A stretch of DNA of 49,741 bases from an uncultured Eubacteriales bacterium (GCA_900315895.1 ONAY01000022.1:1-49741), one strand, 5' to 3'; counted from the stretch's first letter, positions 7,097 to 16,805 are shown. Notes: generated by a model not told the origin, from the letters alone. Numbers and translations are program-made.

Positions 7097-9145
7097 ATGA
7101 TCAGAAGGAAGTTATTCACTGTATCACTGTGCCTTTTGGCCGCCCTTTATCTTTTGCTGTCGCTGTTTCCGGACCTTATGGTTCCAGGGTCAGCCCAAGA
7201 GGATTTGAGACCAACGGTCCACACCGGCAAGGTGGCAGGCATTACCCGTAAGACGGGAAGCACTGTATTCACCATTGAAGACAGCCGTGGATTCAAGGTG
7301 AAACTATCGTACTATGGAGACCTGCCCGTATCATCCGAATATATGGGAAGTCTCGTCTCATACAAGGCTATACTTCGTTTACCTGAGGAAAGAAGGAATC
7401 CCCACTGCTATGACGAGAGGATGGTTCTCAGAAGCGAAGGAATATTCCTTAAGGGTTACGTAAATGAACGTCCTGAGATCACTGAAAGAGGCGGACCCAT
7501 AGCTAAATATTCTGCTTTCCTGTACAGGCAAAAGATCAGGTTCGAGGACTCTCTTCCTCAGGATGTGAAGGGAGTCATATCAGGAATGATATTCGGTGAC
7601 ACTTCAGACATATCCGAAGATGTGAAGGAGGACTTCCGAAGAAACGGTACAGCTCACATCCTGGCTGTCAGCGGACTTCATCTTGGCATCCTGTACAAGG
7701 TGTATGAGAAGATGACAGGAGGGAGCTCCAAGCCGGTTTTTCTGGTGGTCCTTGGGCTGCTCCTCTGGTCGTACGGCACCATGTGCATGTGGAGGCCTTC
7801 GGTGGTGAGGGCAGGTACCATGATCATGATGAAGGCATCGGCCAGGACCTTCAGATTAAGGTATGACAGCCTGACTGCCTTGAGCTTCGCCGGGCTCATA
7901 CTTATGGTCAGACAGCCTTATGTGGTGTTTGGAAACGGCTTCCAGCTGAGCTTTCTCGCGATCCTGGCCATTAAGATCGCGATACGTAACCTTCCGTCGA
8001 AGATACCGGATATAGTCGCATCGGGGCTAGCGGTGAACATAGTCCTCATGGCATATCAGGCCTACGTGTTCAACTATGTTTCTCCGCTGTCAGTTTTGAT
8101 AAACATTCCTGCCATATATCTTGCGGGGATAGGTATACCCCTTGCCATGGGATCCTTCGGCGGATCCATGGCGGTGCAGATGTTATCAGCCAGGTCAGAA
8201 ATACGGTATATCCTTCAGGTATGTCCTGTATCCGTGACCAGACTCCTCATCAGATTCAACTCCATTTCGGGATCATCCGGGGATCTATCCTTTGATGTCA
8301 GGAATCCACCTCTCATGGTCACAGTGATCATGATAACAGGAATACTGTTCATAGGTTCTGAGTATTTCGATCTGATAAGGATAAGGAAGCTGAGAAAGAG
8401 GGGACTTAGATTTTTTGCACTGATCATTTCGGTCTCGCTGATAGCAGGTACCTCAGTATATGACCCCATAAGTTATGACGAGGTGGTATTCGTGGACGTT
8501 GGACAGGGAGCCTGTGTGAGGGTGAGCGCCGGGAGGAACGACCTGCTCATAGACGGAGGAGGGAACCATGACTTTAATGTGGGCAAAAACACCCTGAAAC
8601 CATATCTTTTGAAGAACGGGGCATCTGATCTGGATCTGGCGCTGGCCACCCACGAGGATATAAAGGGTGATGTGTTTAAGCTGGAAAAGGGTGTACAGGT
8701 CAGGACGATGTGGCCTTTGAGCCTGGAAAAGGGCGAGAAACAGGAAAACGAAAATTCATCTGTGTTCATGGTGGACTACAGAGGGGTGAGGATCCTTGTA
8801 ATGGGGGATCTGGATATGGAAGGCGAGCGGCAGATGATAAGGAGCTACAGGGAATCCGGTAATATCAACATGCTTAAGGCCGACGTGCTGAGCATCGGGC
8901 ACCATGGATCCAGATACTCCACGTCAGAGGAACTTCTTGATGTGGTGGACCCTGAGCTTGCCGTGATACAGGTAGGAAGAAACAATTACGGGCATCCCGC
9001 AGGGGAGGTGCTTGAAAAGATGAAGGCCAGGGGGATACAGGTTCTTAGAAATGATATTTCGGGGGCTATAGGCCTTGATATAGCGGTGGGCAAAAGCGGC
9101 AAGGCCAGAATAAGGAAAGTCCATTCTGAGACCGGGCGTCATTGA
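7097..9145 (+). CDS. comEC: ComEC/Rec2 DNA-uptake channel with degenerate beta-lactamase-fold domain
   Basis: This is the membrane channel that passes single-stranded DNA during transformation. I chose ATG 7097 because GAAAGGGGG (7079-7087) lies 9 bases upstream and the promoter -10 rules out the ATG at 7058; the protein is then about 682 residues. An N-terminal membrane pair and OB-like region precede the competence domain, with the signature HILAVSGLHLG and several helices up to about residue 460. A C-terminal metallo-beta-lactamase-like domain begins at FVDVGQGACVRV and keeps LLIDGG, GHHGS and YGHP. Where the family has a HxHxDH metal motif this protein reads ATHEDIKGDV, so the metal site looks incomplete. 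Its partner holA lies just downstream, the common Firmicutes order. It suggests competence capacity but does not prove it. Confidence 0.88.
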   Translation: MIRRKLFTVSLCLLAALYLLLSLFPDLMVPGSAQEDLRPTVHTGKVAGITRKTGSTVFTIEDSRGFKVKLSYYGDLPVSSEYMGSLVSYKAILRLPEERRNPHCYDERMVLRSEGIFLKGYVNERPEITERGGPIAKYSAFLYRQKIRFEDSLPQDVKGVISGMIFGDTSDISEDVKEDFRRNGTAHILAVSGLHLGILYKVYEKMTGGSSKPVFLVVLGLLLWSYGTMCMWRPSVVRAGTMIMMKASARTFRLRYDSLTALSFAGLILMVRQPYVVFGNGFQLSFLAILAIKIAIRNLPSKIPDIVASGLAVNIVLMAYQAYVFNYVSPLSVLINIPAIYLAGIGIPLAMGSFGGSMAVQMLSARSEIRYILQVCPVSVTRLLIRFNSISGSSGDLSFDVRNPPLMVTVIMITGILFIGSEYFDLIRIRKLRKRGLRFFALIISVSLIAGTSVYDPISYDEVVFVDVGQGACVRVSAGRNDLLIDGGGNHDFNVGKNTLKPYLLKNGASDLDLALATHEDIKGDVFKLEKGVQVRTMWPLSLEKGEKQENENSSVFMVDYRGVRILVMGDLDMEGERQMIRSYRESGNINMLKADVLSIGHHGSRYSTSEELLDVVDPELAVIQVGRNNYGHPAGEVLEKMKARGIQVLRNDISGAIGLDIAVGKSGKARIRKVHSETGRH

Positions 9146-9196
9146 CAAGGAGCCGTTCTGAATAGTAAAATCAGAAGGAACATTGGAGGTGGACCT

Positions 9197-10273
9197 ATGC
9201 AGAACGGCCAGTATGAAACGAAAGAACATGCCTTCAAGACCTTTGCGAAGGATGTGAAGAGCGGTGAAGTGGGATCCGTTCTGTATTTCTATGGCTCTGA
9301 GGATTATCTGATCGAATGGGCTGTGAAGGAGATCGTAAAGAGATGCCTGCCAAGAGACTCTGCGGGAATGGATCTTGAAGAGCCTGACGGAGATTCGGTC
9401 ACCCCTCAGGAGATCATAAGCTCCTGCGAAATGTTCAGCATGTTCGGTTCTAAAAGGATCGTCTGGGTCAGGGAAGCCGCCGCACTGAAGAGTGATAATG
9501 CTGCCGGCTACGGAGAGAAGGGTCTTGAAGTTTTGGAACGCTACTTCAAGGATCCCAATGAGTCCACTATACTCATTTTCAGTTCCAGAGATGTGAGAAA
9601 TGACCCGAAAGACAAGAAAGAGAAGAAGACAAAACTCAACAACCTGCTTCTCAAATATGCGAAATGCTACGATTTCTGCCCGCTGGACAGAAAAACATTA
9701 AGAGCATATATCAAAAAGAGACTTAAGGGCGCAGGATGCGTCATGAGCGATGCTGACTGCGACTATCTGATAGACGCTACCGGCTACTATCACAGGGAGA
9801 GCGAGTACAGGATACTGGATCTGAACTCGGACCTTGACAAGATAGTGGCACTTTCAGAGGAGACTGCGGGACGAAAAGAGATAGACGAGGCTGTCCTTGG
9901 GGACATGGATACCTATATCTTCGATTTTCTGGACTATATGTCTCAGAACCGCAAGTCTGATGCAGTCCTTCTTTTGAGCAACATGCTCTCCGCCAAGAGG
10001 GATGTGTTTGCCATCCTTGGAAGCCTGATCAATCAGTTCGAACTGATGACTGAGGTGAAGGAATTAAAGGAGGATGGTTACGATCTGCCTGCTATGGCCA
10101 GGGAACTCAAGGTCCACGAGTTCAGGATCAGGAAGTCCATGACCGCAGGAAACCGAATGAGTCTTGAAAGGCTGAAGAGGATACTGGTAGATCTTTATGA
10201 GACGGATGCCGCCATTAAGCGCGGAGATATAGACGGAGGACTTGCTCTGGAACTCCTGGTGGGGAGGGTCTGA
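9197..10273 (+). CDS. holA: DNA polymerase III delta subunit (clamp loader)
   Basis: This 358-residue delta subunit of the replicative clamp loader opens the beta clamp. GGAGGTGG precedes ATG 9197. The N-terminal AAA+-like region contains VLYFYGSEDYLIEWAVKEI, the usual degenerate P-loop of HolA, followed by MFSMFGSKRIVWVREA and the helical C-terminal collar domain. The gene follows comEC by 51 bases and precedes the EamA transporter by 3 bases, so the three are likely one transcript. The length is normal for the family, which runs about 330-350 residues. Confidence 0.9.
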   Translation: MQNGQYETKEHAFKTFAKDVKSGEVGSVLYFYGSEDYLIEWAVKEIVKRCLPRDSAGMDLEEPDGDSVTPQEIISSCEMFSMFGSKRIVWVREAAALKSDNAAGYGEKGLEVLERYFKDPNESTILIFSSRDVRNDPKDKKEKKTKLNNLLLKYAKCYDFCPLDRKTLRAYIKKRLKGAGCVMSDADCDYLIDATGYYHRESEYRILDLNSDLDKIVALSEETAGRKEIDEAVLGDMDTYIFDFLDYMSQNRKSDAVLLLSNMLSAKRDVFAILGSLINQFELMTEVKELKEDGYDLPAMARELKVHEFRIRKSMTAGNRMSLERLKRILVDLYETDAAIKRGDIDGGLALELLVGRV

Positions 10274-10276
10274 TAA

Positions 10277-11173
10277 ATGAACCGTTCTATGCAGTTAAAG
10301 GCTGACATGCAGCTCCTTCTCATAACATTTTGCTGGGGCATTTCCTATGTATTCACCAATCTGTGCCTTCAGCATATGAGTCCTATGATGCTTCTGGCCT
10401 ACAGATTTCTCATAGGATTTGTTTCTGTTGCGGTGATATTCAGGAAGAATCTGTTAAAGATCAACTGGATAACCATCAAGTACGCCCTGATATGCTCGGT
10501 ATCCCTTTTTGTGACCTATGTAGCCGTTACATACGGGCAGCTCTACACTACGTCTACCAAGGCAAGCTTTCTCTGTGCCCTGACCACCATACTTACACCG
10601 ATAATCGCATTTTTTGTTCTTAAACAGAAGCATGAAAAAAGTCTGGTGGTAGCTGTCATTGTCTGCTTCATCGGAATCGCACTTATGACACTGGGAGAGG
10701 GGTTCAGGATCGACCGGAAGGAGTTCATAGGAGACGTGCTTTGCATGATCTGCGCTCTGACCTACGCCATAAATCTCCTCACTGTGGAGAAGGGAGTGAG
10801 AACTGAAGGGGTGGATGCTGCGGGACTGGGCATGATGCAACTTCTCATAGTGGGACTATTGGATCTTGGATTCGCTGCCTTCAATAAGGAACTGGTACTT
10901 CCGAAGGAGCCGGCTGTCTGGGGAATGGTCCTGGTGCTGGCGCTCCTTTGCACTGCGCTGGCTCTGGTGCTTCAGCCAATTGCCCAGAGGCATACCACAG
11001 CTTCCCATGTAGGAGTGATATATGCCTTGGAACCGGTATTCTCAGCTATTGCTGCCATGCTGATACTCCATGAGTTCATGACTCCCAGAAACTATATCGG
11101 GGCAGCCCTTATGCTGATCAGTATCTTCATAATGGAGATAGACTGGAGCAAAACAAAAAAGAAAGCAAGTTGA
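10277..11173 (+). CDS. EamA/DMT-superfamily transporter
   Basis: A 298-residue drug/metabolite transporter with ten predicted membrane helices in two EamA repeats. The first repeat starts QLLLITFCWGISYVFTNLCL; the second starts near GDVLCMICALTYAINLLTVEK. Family members export amino acids, metabolites or drugs; the substrate cannot be told from sequence. The stop of holA is 3 bases upstream and the SD GGAGGG lies inside the end of holA, so expression is coupled to it. The C-terminus is basic (KTKKKAS), consistent with a cytoplasmic tail. The next gene, recN, converges from the other strand with no clear terminator between them. Confidence 0.85.
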   Translation: MNRSMQLKADMQLLLITFCWGISYVFTNLCLQHMSPMMLLAYRFLIGFVSVAVIFRKNLLKINWITIKYALICSVSLFVTYVAVTYGQLYTTSTKASFLCALTTILTPIIAFFVLKQKHEKSLVVAVIVCFIGIALMTLGEGFRIDRKEFIGDVLCMICALTYAINLLTVEKGVRTEGVDAAGLGMMQLLIVGLLDLGFAAFNKELVLPKEPAVWGMVLVLALLCTALALVLQPIAQRHTTASHVGVIYALEPVFSAIAAMLILHEFMTPRNYIGAALMLISIFIMEIDWSKTKKKAS

Positions 11174-11215
11174 CCGCTTGGCCAGCCTGCCTATAATGCT
11201 TAGTTGGGTCCGCCG

Positions 11216-12832
11216 TTATCTGCTCTGTTCTATAAGCTCACGGGCGGATACGAGAGAATTCTCGGTTATGGTGGAACCACTTATCAAGCGTGCTATCTCG
11301 TTGATCTTTTGCTCATCGCTGAGATATTCCATGTGAGTGGAGGCTGAATGCTCTCCGCTCTCTTTTATTATTCTGTAGTTATGATCTCCTGCGGCCGCTA
11401 TCTGGGGAAGGTGAGTGATGCATATCACCTGACGTTCCCGGGCGATGGATCTGAGCTTACGGGCGACCACGGATGCGGTGTAACCGGAGATACCGCTGTC
11501 GATCTCATCGAAGATAACGGTGGGCACCGAATCGTAGGCACTGATCACATCTCTGAAGGCCAGCATTATTCTGGATATCTCGCCCCCGGAAGCGATGCGG
11601 TAGAGGGGCCTGAGAGGCTCTCCCTTGTTGGTGGAGATCAGGATCTCCACGTTATCGATACCGTTCTCCTGGGGCTGCTCCAGAGGTTCTATGCTGATCT
11701 TAAGATCAGTATCATTGAAATTGAGTTCCTTAAGTTCTTCCAGGATCCTGACTTCCAGTTCAGAGGCTGCTTCGCGGCGCTTAGCGGTAAGTGCCTTGCA
11801 CGAGGCCATGAGAACATTTCTCTTCTCCAGAAGGTCTTTCTTAAGGGCGGCTTCTTCCTGATCGAAGTTTTCCACGGAACGGATCTTATGATCCAGTTCA
11901 TCCTTATATGAGAGGATCCCGTCGATATCCATGGAATACTTTCGCTTAAGATTATCTATGACAGAAAGCCTGGAAATGGCTTCATCAAGCTCTTCTTCCG
12001 AAAAGCTGAGAGACTCGGTGAGCTCTACTATAGAGGAGGAAAGGTCCTCCAGATCATAATAAATGCCGTCCAGTTTATCTGAAAGCTCAGACAGTCTTTC
12101 GGAGACCCCTGAAACAGTTTCAAGAGAGGATCTGGCCCTGGACAACAAATCCAGGCCTGCACCGTCAGAGGAAAGGGAAGAGGAGGCTACGGAAAGTGCC
12201 TCGAATATCCTCTCGGAGTTCTTCATCAAGGAGATCTTTTGCTCCAGGTCCTGATCCTCGCCTGTGATCAGTTTGGCCCTGGCGATCTCTGAAGACTCAA
12301 ATTTATAAAAATCCAGATCCCGGGCGGTCTTCTTCTTAAGGTTCATCAGGGAGACCAGGCGGGCCTTTGACTCAGAATAAGCCTTGAAATCCACGGAAAC
12401 AGCAGCCTTGGCGGACTCCGTAAGATCGGGCCTGAAGCTGTCCAGAAGCTGGATGTGAGAGGCCGGGTCCAAAAGGGTCTGGCTGTCATACTGACCGTGA
12501 ATATCCGCCATTCTGTGGGAAAGTTCATTGAGCCTTGCCAGAGTCACCGCCTCGCCGTTTAGCTTGCAAACGTTCTTGCCCTGGCGGTTCAGCTCTCTGT
12601 GAAGAATGATCTCTTCGCCGTCCAGTTCGCCGATCAGTTCGACGATGGCCTTATCTGTGCCGGTCCTGATGCACGACGAATCAGCCCGGCTGCCCAGAGC
12701 CAGGCTGACTGCTTCGATCACTACGGATTTACCTGCACCGGTCTCGCCGGTAAAGACGTTTAGACCGTCATGGATGTCCGTTTCAATATCTTCGATCAGA
12801 ACGAAATTTTTGATATGGATATGGTTGATCAT
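11216..12832 (-). CDS. recN: DNA repair protein RecN
   Basis: An SMC-like ATPase of 538 residues that gathers broken DNA ends for recombination repair. The Walker A box GETGAGKS is near residue 30. Long coiled-coil arms fill about 150-350. The C-terminal head has the ABC signature region (YRIASGGEISRIMLAFRDV), the Walker B stretch PTVIFDEIDSGISG and the switch His in ITHLPQIAA. It lies 12 bases downstream of argR, the standard argR-recN order in Bacillota. No strong SD is visible before ATG 12832, so translation may depend on coupling. The length is slightly under the usual 550-570. Confidence 0.93.
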   Translation of the reverse strand: MINHIHIKNFVLIEDIETDIHDGLNVFTGETGAGKSVVIEAVSLALGSRADSSCIRTGTDKAIVELIGELDGEEIILHRELNRQGKNVCKLNGEAVTLARLNELSHRMADIHGQYDSQTLLDPASHIQLLDSFRPDLTESAKAAVSVDFKAYSESKARLVSLMNLKKKTARDLDFYKFESSEIARAKLITGEDQDLEQKISLMKNSERIFEALSVASSSLSSDGAGLDLLSRARSSLETVSGVSERLSELSDKLDGIYYDLEDLSSSIVELTESLSFSEEELDEAISRLSVIDNLKRKYSMDIDGILSYKDELDHKIRSVENFDQEEAALKKDLLEKRNVLMASCKALTAKRREAASELEVRILEELKELNFNDTDLKISIEPLEQPQENGIDNVEILISTNKGEPLRPLYRIASGGEISRIMLAFRDVISAYDSVPTVIFDEIDSGISGYTASVVARKLRSIARERQVICITHLPQIAAAGDHNYRIIKESGEHSASTHMEYLSDEQKINEIARLISGSTITENSLVSARELIEQSR

Positions 12833-12844
12833 GGGTGACAGGCC

Positions 12845-13303
12845 TTAGTCATTACCTTTAAGGATCCTGTTGAATTCCTGGATTATGGCAGGAACATTTG
12901 CCTTCTGGTCCACAGCTACGAACAGTGTGTTGTCTCCGGCAATTGAACCTACGATGTGAGCGATACCTGATGTGTCGACTGCTTCGCCTGCAGCGTTGCC
13001 GCAGCCTGATAGGGTCTTAATGACAATGATGTTCTCAGCACTTTCGATGGATACCACCGTATGTTTGAGGATCTTTTCAAACCTTTCCTTAAGGGGGAGG
13101 TCACTGGAGTGATTGACGGTGTAACGGTATTTGCCGTCAGCAGACAGAGTCTTTACCAGCTGGAGCTCCTTGATATCTCTTGAAATGGTAGCCTGAGTCA
13201 CTTCAAAACCTTCATCCTTAAGCATTGAAGCAAGCTTCTCCTGAGTGTCAACATCATTGTTTTCGATAATTTCGATTATCTTGTTCTGCCTTAAATAACG
13301 CAT
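12845..13303 (-). CDS. argR: Arginine repressor ArgR
   Basis: This 152-residue protein starts at ATG 13303, which has AGAGGTGG six bases upstream; an upstream ATG adding nine residues has no such site. The N-terminal winged helix (residues 1-70) includes the TQATISRDIKELQLVK recognition region. The C-terminal oligomerisation domain carries the arginine-binding motif GSIAGDNTLFVAV. ArgR binds arginine as a hexamer and represses arginine biosynthesis while activating catabolism. It is cotranscribed with recN. Possible ARG boxes lie upstream at 13379-13414, which would make it autoregulated (inference). Confidence 0.93.
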   Translation of the reverse strand: MRYLRQNKIIEIIENNDVDTQEKLASMLKDEGFEVTQATISRDIKELQLVKTLSADGKYRYTVNHSSDLPLKERFEKILKHTVVSIESAENIIVIKTLSGCGNAAGEAVDTSGIAHIVGSIAGDNTLFVAVDQKANVPAIIQEFNRILKGND

Positions 13304-13378
13304 TCTCGTCCACCTCTCTATATAGCGCAAAAAATATTACCCGCAATTTTATACTTCGTTTATACTTTAACACCATAC

Positions 13379-13414
13379 TTGCATAAAATCAAGCAAACAT
13401 GCATAAATCATTAA
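13379..13414. promoter_or_regulatory. Candidate ARG boxes between argR and ruvC
   Basis: TGCATAAA occurs twice, at 13380-13387 and 13400-13407, exactly 20 bp apart, so on one face of the helix. The second, CATGCATAAATCATT, resembles the Bacillus ARG-box pattern CATGAATAAAAATTC. The position upstream of argR fits autoregulation. The match is by eye only. Confidence 0.35.
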
Positions 13415-13445
13415 AAGTAACAAATCCCTGACCTTGAAATTGCGG

Positions 13446-13475
13446 TGGACAAACAAATGTTCCCTATGCTATACT
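13446..13475 (+). promoter_or_regulatory. Promoter giving a leaderless ruvC transcript
   Basis: TGGACA (13446-13451), an 18-base spacer and TATACT (13470-13475) form the promoter. The expected first transcribed base, seven after the end of the -10, is 13482. That is the A of the ruvC ATG, and no SD exists between the -10 and that ATG. Confidence 0.55.
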
Positions 13476-13481
13476 TTTTGC

Positions 13482-13994
13482 ATGAGGATTTTAGGAATAG
13501 ACCCGGGCTACGCGATCCTGGGATGGGGCGTTCTGGACGTGGAGGGCAACCACTTCAAAGCAGTTGCCTACGATTCCATACTTACCGATAAAGACACCCC
13601 CATGCCAAAGAGGCTCAGTCAGCTTTACGACGGACTTAAGGAGATAATCGAAAGATATGCTCCGGATGAAGCATCAATAGAGGAACTTTACTTCAACAAC
13701 AACGCCAAGACTGCCATCATGGTAGGGGAAGCCAGGGGCGTTGCTGTTTTGGCGTGCGAGAAGGGCGGCCTTATGGTAAATGAGTACACGCCCCTTCAGA
13801 TCAAGCAGGCTCTGGTGGGATACGGACGAGCGGATAAGAAACAGGTACAGCAGATGGTAAAGACCATACTCAATCTGGATGCTGTTCCTAAACCCGACGA
13901 TACTGCCGATGCTCTGGCTGCAGCCATATGCCACGCTCACTCATCGGGAGGAGCAGGAGGCCAGCGCAAGCTCAGGATAAGAAAAGGAATATAG
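13482..13994 (+). CDS. ruvC: Holliday junction resolvase RuvC
   Basis: This 170-residue endonuclease cuts Holliday junctions made by RuvAB. The start is ATG 13482 because the family begins right at MRILGIDPG; the frame extends 16 codons further up, but those residues overlap the promoter. Catalytic acids are D7 (GIDPG), the Glu in IEELYF near 67, and the Asp pair in [17 protein letters not shown] near 140. It leads the operon ruvC-ruvA-ruvB-queA. There is no ribosome binding site, and the -10 box ends six bases before the ATG, so translation is probably leaderless. Confidence 0.94.
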   Translation: MRILGIDPGYAILGWGVLDVEGNHFKAVAYDSILTDKDTPMPKRLSQLYDGLKEIIERYAPDEASIEELYFNNNAKTAIMVGEARGVAVLACEKGGLMVNEYTPLQIKQALVGYGRADKKQVQQMVKTILNLDAVPKPDDTADALAAAICHAHSSGGAGGQRKLRIRKGI

Positions 13995-14005
13995 GGTAGA
14001 AGGAT

Positions 14006-14614
14006 ATGATAAGATTTTTGAAAGGCACGCTTGCCGGTCAGCACGATAACTACATAGTGCTGGAAACACCTGCAGGCATTGGATTCAAAGTGTTCGTTCC
14101 GTCGGGATCTCCGGTATACAAGAATTCCGAAGGGGATGAGATACAGGTCTTCACCGAGATGATAGTTTCCGAGAATGACATGAGTCTGTACGGATTCCAT
14201 AACATGGAGTCTGTGGACATGTTCAACCTGCTGACATCAGTTTCGGGGATCGGACCCAAGGCGGGAATGTCAATTCTGGGTTCCATGCCGCTGGACCAGC
14301 TTAAACGAGCCATATTCATGGGCGACGTAAAGGAACTGTCCCGTGCTCAGGGCGTGGGCAAGAAGACTGCTGAGCGTCTTGTTGTGGAACTTAAAGACAA
14401 GGTGGGATACTTCGATTCCGGCGAGGAAACTCCTGGCATAGGCCAGGGCGTGATCCCGCAGGATGAGACGGATGGCGCAAGACAGGAAGCCATCGCCGCC
14501 CTCATAAGCCTGGGATACCAGAGGCAGGAAGCCTTCGCTGCGGTATCAAAGGTTGGAGATGAAGGTCTCAGCGCTGAAGAATACATTAAGAAGGCACTTA
14601 AAAATCTGTTCTGA
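14006..14614 (+). CDS. ruvA: Holliday junction branch-migration protein RuvA
   Basis: This 202-residue DNA-binding subunit forms a tetramer on the four-way junction and loads RuvB. Domain I is an OB-fold ([20 protein letters not shown]). Domain II has the two helix-hairpin-helix motifs ([17 protein letters not shown] and [16 protein letters not shown]). Domain III, the RuvB-binding helical bundle, covers about 150-202. The gene follows ruvC by 11 bases with AGAAGG upstream, and precedes ruvB by 11 bases. Length and domain order are normal. Confidence 0.95.
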   Translation: MIRFLKGTLAGQHDNYIVLETPAGIGFKVFVPSGSPVYKNSEGDEIQVFTEMIVSENDMSLYGFHNMESVDMFNLLTSVSGIGPKAGMSILGSMPLDQLKRAIFMGDVKELSRAQGVGKKTAERLVVELKDKVGYFDSGEETPGIGQGVIPQDETDGARQEAIAALISLGYQRQEAFAAVSKVGDEGLSAEEYIKKALKNLF

Positions 14615-14625
14615 AAGGATTAGAA

Positions 14626-15651
14626 ATGGCAGAAGACAGACTTACAAATCTGAGCCAGTTTGAGGGAGAGGCAAGGCAGGAAGCCGGACTCAGACCTCAG
14701 ACTCTTGATGAATACATAGGGCAGCAGTCGGTGAAGGACAATCTTAAGATATTCATCGAAGCAGCCAAACTCAGGCACGATCCCCTGGATCATGTACTGT
14801 TTTACGGTCCTCCGGGACTGGGCAAGACCACTCTGGCAGGCATTATCGCCAATGAACTTGGAGTAGATATAAAGATCACATCCGGCCCGGCCATCGGAAG
14901 AGCGGGAGACCTGGCTGCAATACTGACCAATCTCAATGATAACGACGTGCTCTTTATAGACGAGATACACAGACTGAACCGCTCAGTGGAGGAGGTGCTT
15001 TACTCCGCCATGGAGGACTATGCCCTGGATATAATAATCGGCAAAGGTCCCTCGGCCAGATCCATCAGACTTGACCTTTCCAAGTTCACCCTGATCGGTG
15101 CCACCACCAGGGCGGGATCACTTTCCGCACCTCTCAGAGACCGTTTCGGCGTCATAGGCAAGTTCGAACTATACACCGAGGATGAGCTCAAAAAGATCAT
15201 CAAGAGGTCCGCTGACGTTCTGAACATAGGTATCGATGAAGATTCACTTAAAGAGATGGCCAAGCGTTCCAGAGGAACACCCCGTGTGGCCAACAGGATG
15301 TTAAAGCGTGTCAGAGACTTCTCCCAGGTCAAGGGCAAGGGAGTCATCGACCTGGACATTACAAGAGAGGCGCTGGACGCCCTGGGAGTGGACGCATTGG
15401 GCCTCGAAAAACTGGACAGAGATATTTTGCTCATGATAATCCAGAAGTTCAACGGCGGCCCTGTGGGAATAGACACCATAGCTGCAGCTCTTGGCGAAGA
15501 GAAGGTGACCCTGGAGGATGTGAATGAGCCCTTCCTGATCCAGTCGGGGCTTCTGTACAGAACTCAGAAGGGCAGGATGGTCTCAAGAGAGGGATACAGA
15601 CATTTCGGCCTGGACTATCCTGAGCAGCAGGAACAGATAACCATGGACTAG
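14626..15651 (+). CDS. ruvB: Holliday junction branch-migration motor RuvB
   Basis: This 341-residue AAA+ ATPase drives branch migration with RuvA. The Walker A box is [10 protein letters not shown] (about residue 65), Walker B is [10 protein letters not shown], sensor 1 lies in [10 protein letters not shown], and the arginine finger follows in LRDRFG. The C-terminal winged helix includes [12 protein letters not shown]. Start ATG 14626 follows GAAAGGAT. The stop is within 20 bases of queA, so the four genes are one operon. Confidence 0.95.
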   Translation: MAEDRLTNLSQFEGEARQEAGLRPQTLDEYIGQQSVKDNLKIFIEAAKLRHDPLDHVLFYGPPGLGKTTLAGIIANELGVDIKITSGPAIGRAGDLAAILTNLNDNDVLFIDEIHRLNRSVEEVLYSAMEDYALDIIIGKGPSARSIRLDLSKFTLIGATTRAGSLSAPLRDRFGVIGKFELYTEDELKKIIKRSADVLNIGIDEDSLKEMAKRSRGTPRVANRMLKRVRDFSQVKGKGVIDLDITREALDALGVDALGLEKLDRDILLMIIQKFNGGPVGIDTIAAALGEEKVTLEDVNEPFLIQSGLLYRTQKGRMVSREGYRHFGLDYPEQQEQITMD

Positions 15652-15668
15652 CTTTGAAAATGGGAAAT

Positions 15669-16760
15669 ATGCAGGTCAAAGATTTTGATTATGAACTTCC
15701 CGAGGAACTGATCGCTCAGTATCCCTCGGAGAAGAGAGACGAATGCAGGCTTCTGGTAATCCACACGGACACCGACGAGCTTGAGCACAAAAAATTCTAC
15801 GATATACTTGATTACTTAGGACCGGGAGACTGCCTCGTGATGAACAACAGCAGGGTGATCCCGGCCCGGCTTTTCGGTGTCAAGGAAGGTACCGGTGCAC
15901 AAGTGGAGTTTCTTTTGAGCAAAAGGATCAAAGGCGACACCTGGGAGACTCTGGTGAGACCGGGAAGAAGGCTCAAGATCGGTGACTCCGTGGTATTCTC
16001 CGGGACTGCCCCTTGCGGAACTGAGTCGCACTATCCGGATAAAGGCCTTCTCAGGGCAGAAATAACCGGGTATTCCGACGACGGCACCAGGATAGTGGAG
16101 TTCAAATATGACGGGATATTCATGGAGAGGCTGGAGGAGATCGGCCGCATGCCGCTTCCTCCCTACATAGAGAGGGAGAGCACGGACATGGATTCCGAGA
16201 TGTACCAGACCGTCTATTCAGCGGTTGAAGGTTCAGTGGCAGCTCCCACCGCAGGACTTCACTTCACGGAGGAGCTTCTGGAGAAGATCCGGGAGAAGGG
16301 CGTGAAACTGTTCTATGTCACCCTCCACGTGGGTATCGGCACCTTCAGACCGGTGAAGGTGGAAAACATAGAAGATCATCACATGCACTTCGAGGAATAC
16401 TTCATCGACGAGGAGACTGCCTCAGGAATCAATGAAGCTCTGAAGGCAGGAAACCGCATGATCGCAGTTGGGACCACTGCAGTTAGAACGCTGGAGAGCG
16501 CAGCATATGTGGATGAAGAAGGATGCCCTCAGGTGAGAGCAGGCGAGGGAAACACCAATATCTTTATCTACCCCGGCTATGAGTTCAAGGTGGTAGACTG
16601 CCTGATCACCAACTTCCATCTGCCCAAGTCCACTCTGGTGATGCTGGTCAGCGCACTGTATGACAGAGAGGGTGTCCTCAAGGCTTACAACGAGGCCGTG
16701 AAAGAGAGGTATAGGTTCTTCTCGTACGGAGATGCGTGCCTGTTTGTGAAGAAAAAATAG
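15669..16760 (+). CDS. queA: tRNA preQ1(34) ribosyltransferase-isomerase QueA
   Basis: QueA transfers the ribosyl part of S-adenosylmethionine to preQ1 at position 34 of tRNA, giving epoxyqueuosine. From ATG 15669 the protein starts [17 protein letters not shown], matching the family N-terminus; ATG 15660 or TTG 15654 are alternatives and none has a good SD. Family motifs include [27 protein letters not shown] and [17 protein letters not shown]. At 363 residues it is of normal length. It is the last gene of the ruv operon. The partner enzyme Tgt is encoded at 41168, so the pathway from preQ1 to queuosine precursors is partly present. Confidence 0.93.
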   Translation: MQVKDFDYELPEELIAQYPSEKRDECRLLVIHTDTDELEHKKFYDILDYLGPGDCLVMNNSRVIPARLFGVKEGTGAQVEFLLSKRIKGDTWETLVRPGRRLKIGDSVVFSGTAPCGTESHYPDKGLLRAEITGYSDDGTRIVEFKYDGIFMERLEEIGRMPLPPYIERESTDMDSEMYQTVYSAVEGSVAAPTAGLHFTEELLEKIREKGVKLFYVTLHVGIGTFRPVKVENIEDHHMHFEEYFIDEETASGINEALKAGNRMIAVGTTAVRTLESAAYVDEEGCPQVRAGEGNTNIFIYPGYEFKVVDCLITNFHLPKSTLVMLVSALYDREGVLKAYNEAVKERYRFFSYGDACLFVKKK

Positions 16761-16771
16761 TAAGGAATAAT

Positions 16772-16795
16772 AAAAGCCGGCACCTGCCGGCTTTT
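16772..16795. terminator. Bidirectional terminator between queA and trmL
   Basis: AAAAGCCGGC (16772-16781) pairs with GCCGGCTTTT (16786-16795) around ACCT. A T-rich stretch, GTATTTTTT, follows on the + strand, and the opposite strand ends in TTATTATTCC. It serves both converging genes. Confidence 0.85.
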
Positions 16796-16805
16796 GTATT
16801 TTTTG

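Noticed and set aside
13434-13481. Upstream extension of ruvC
   Set aside because: These codons overlap the -35/-10 boxes and the family begins at MRILGIDPG.
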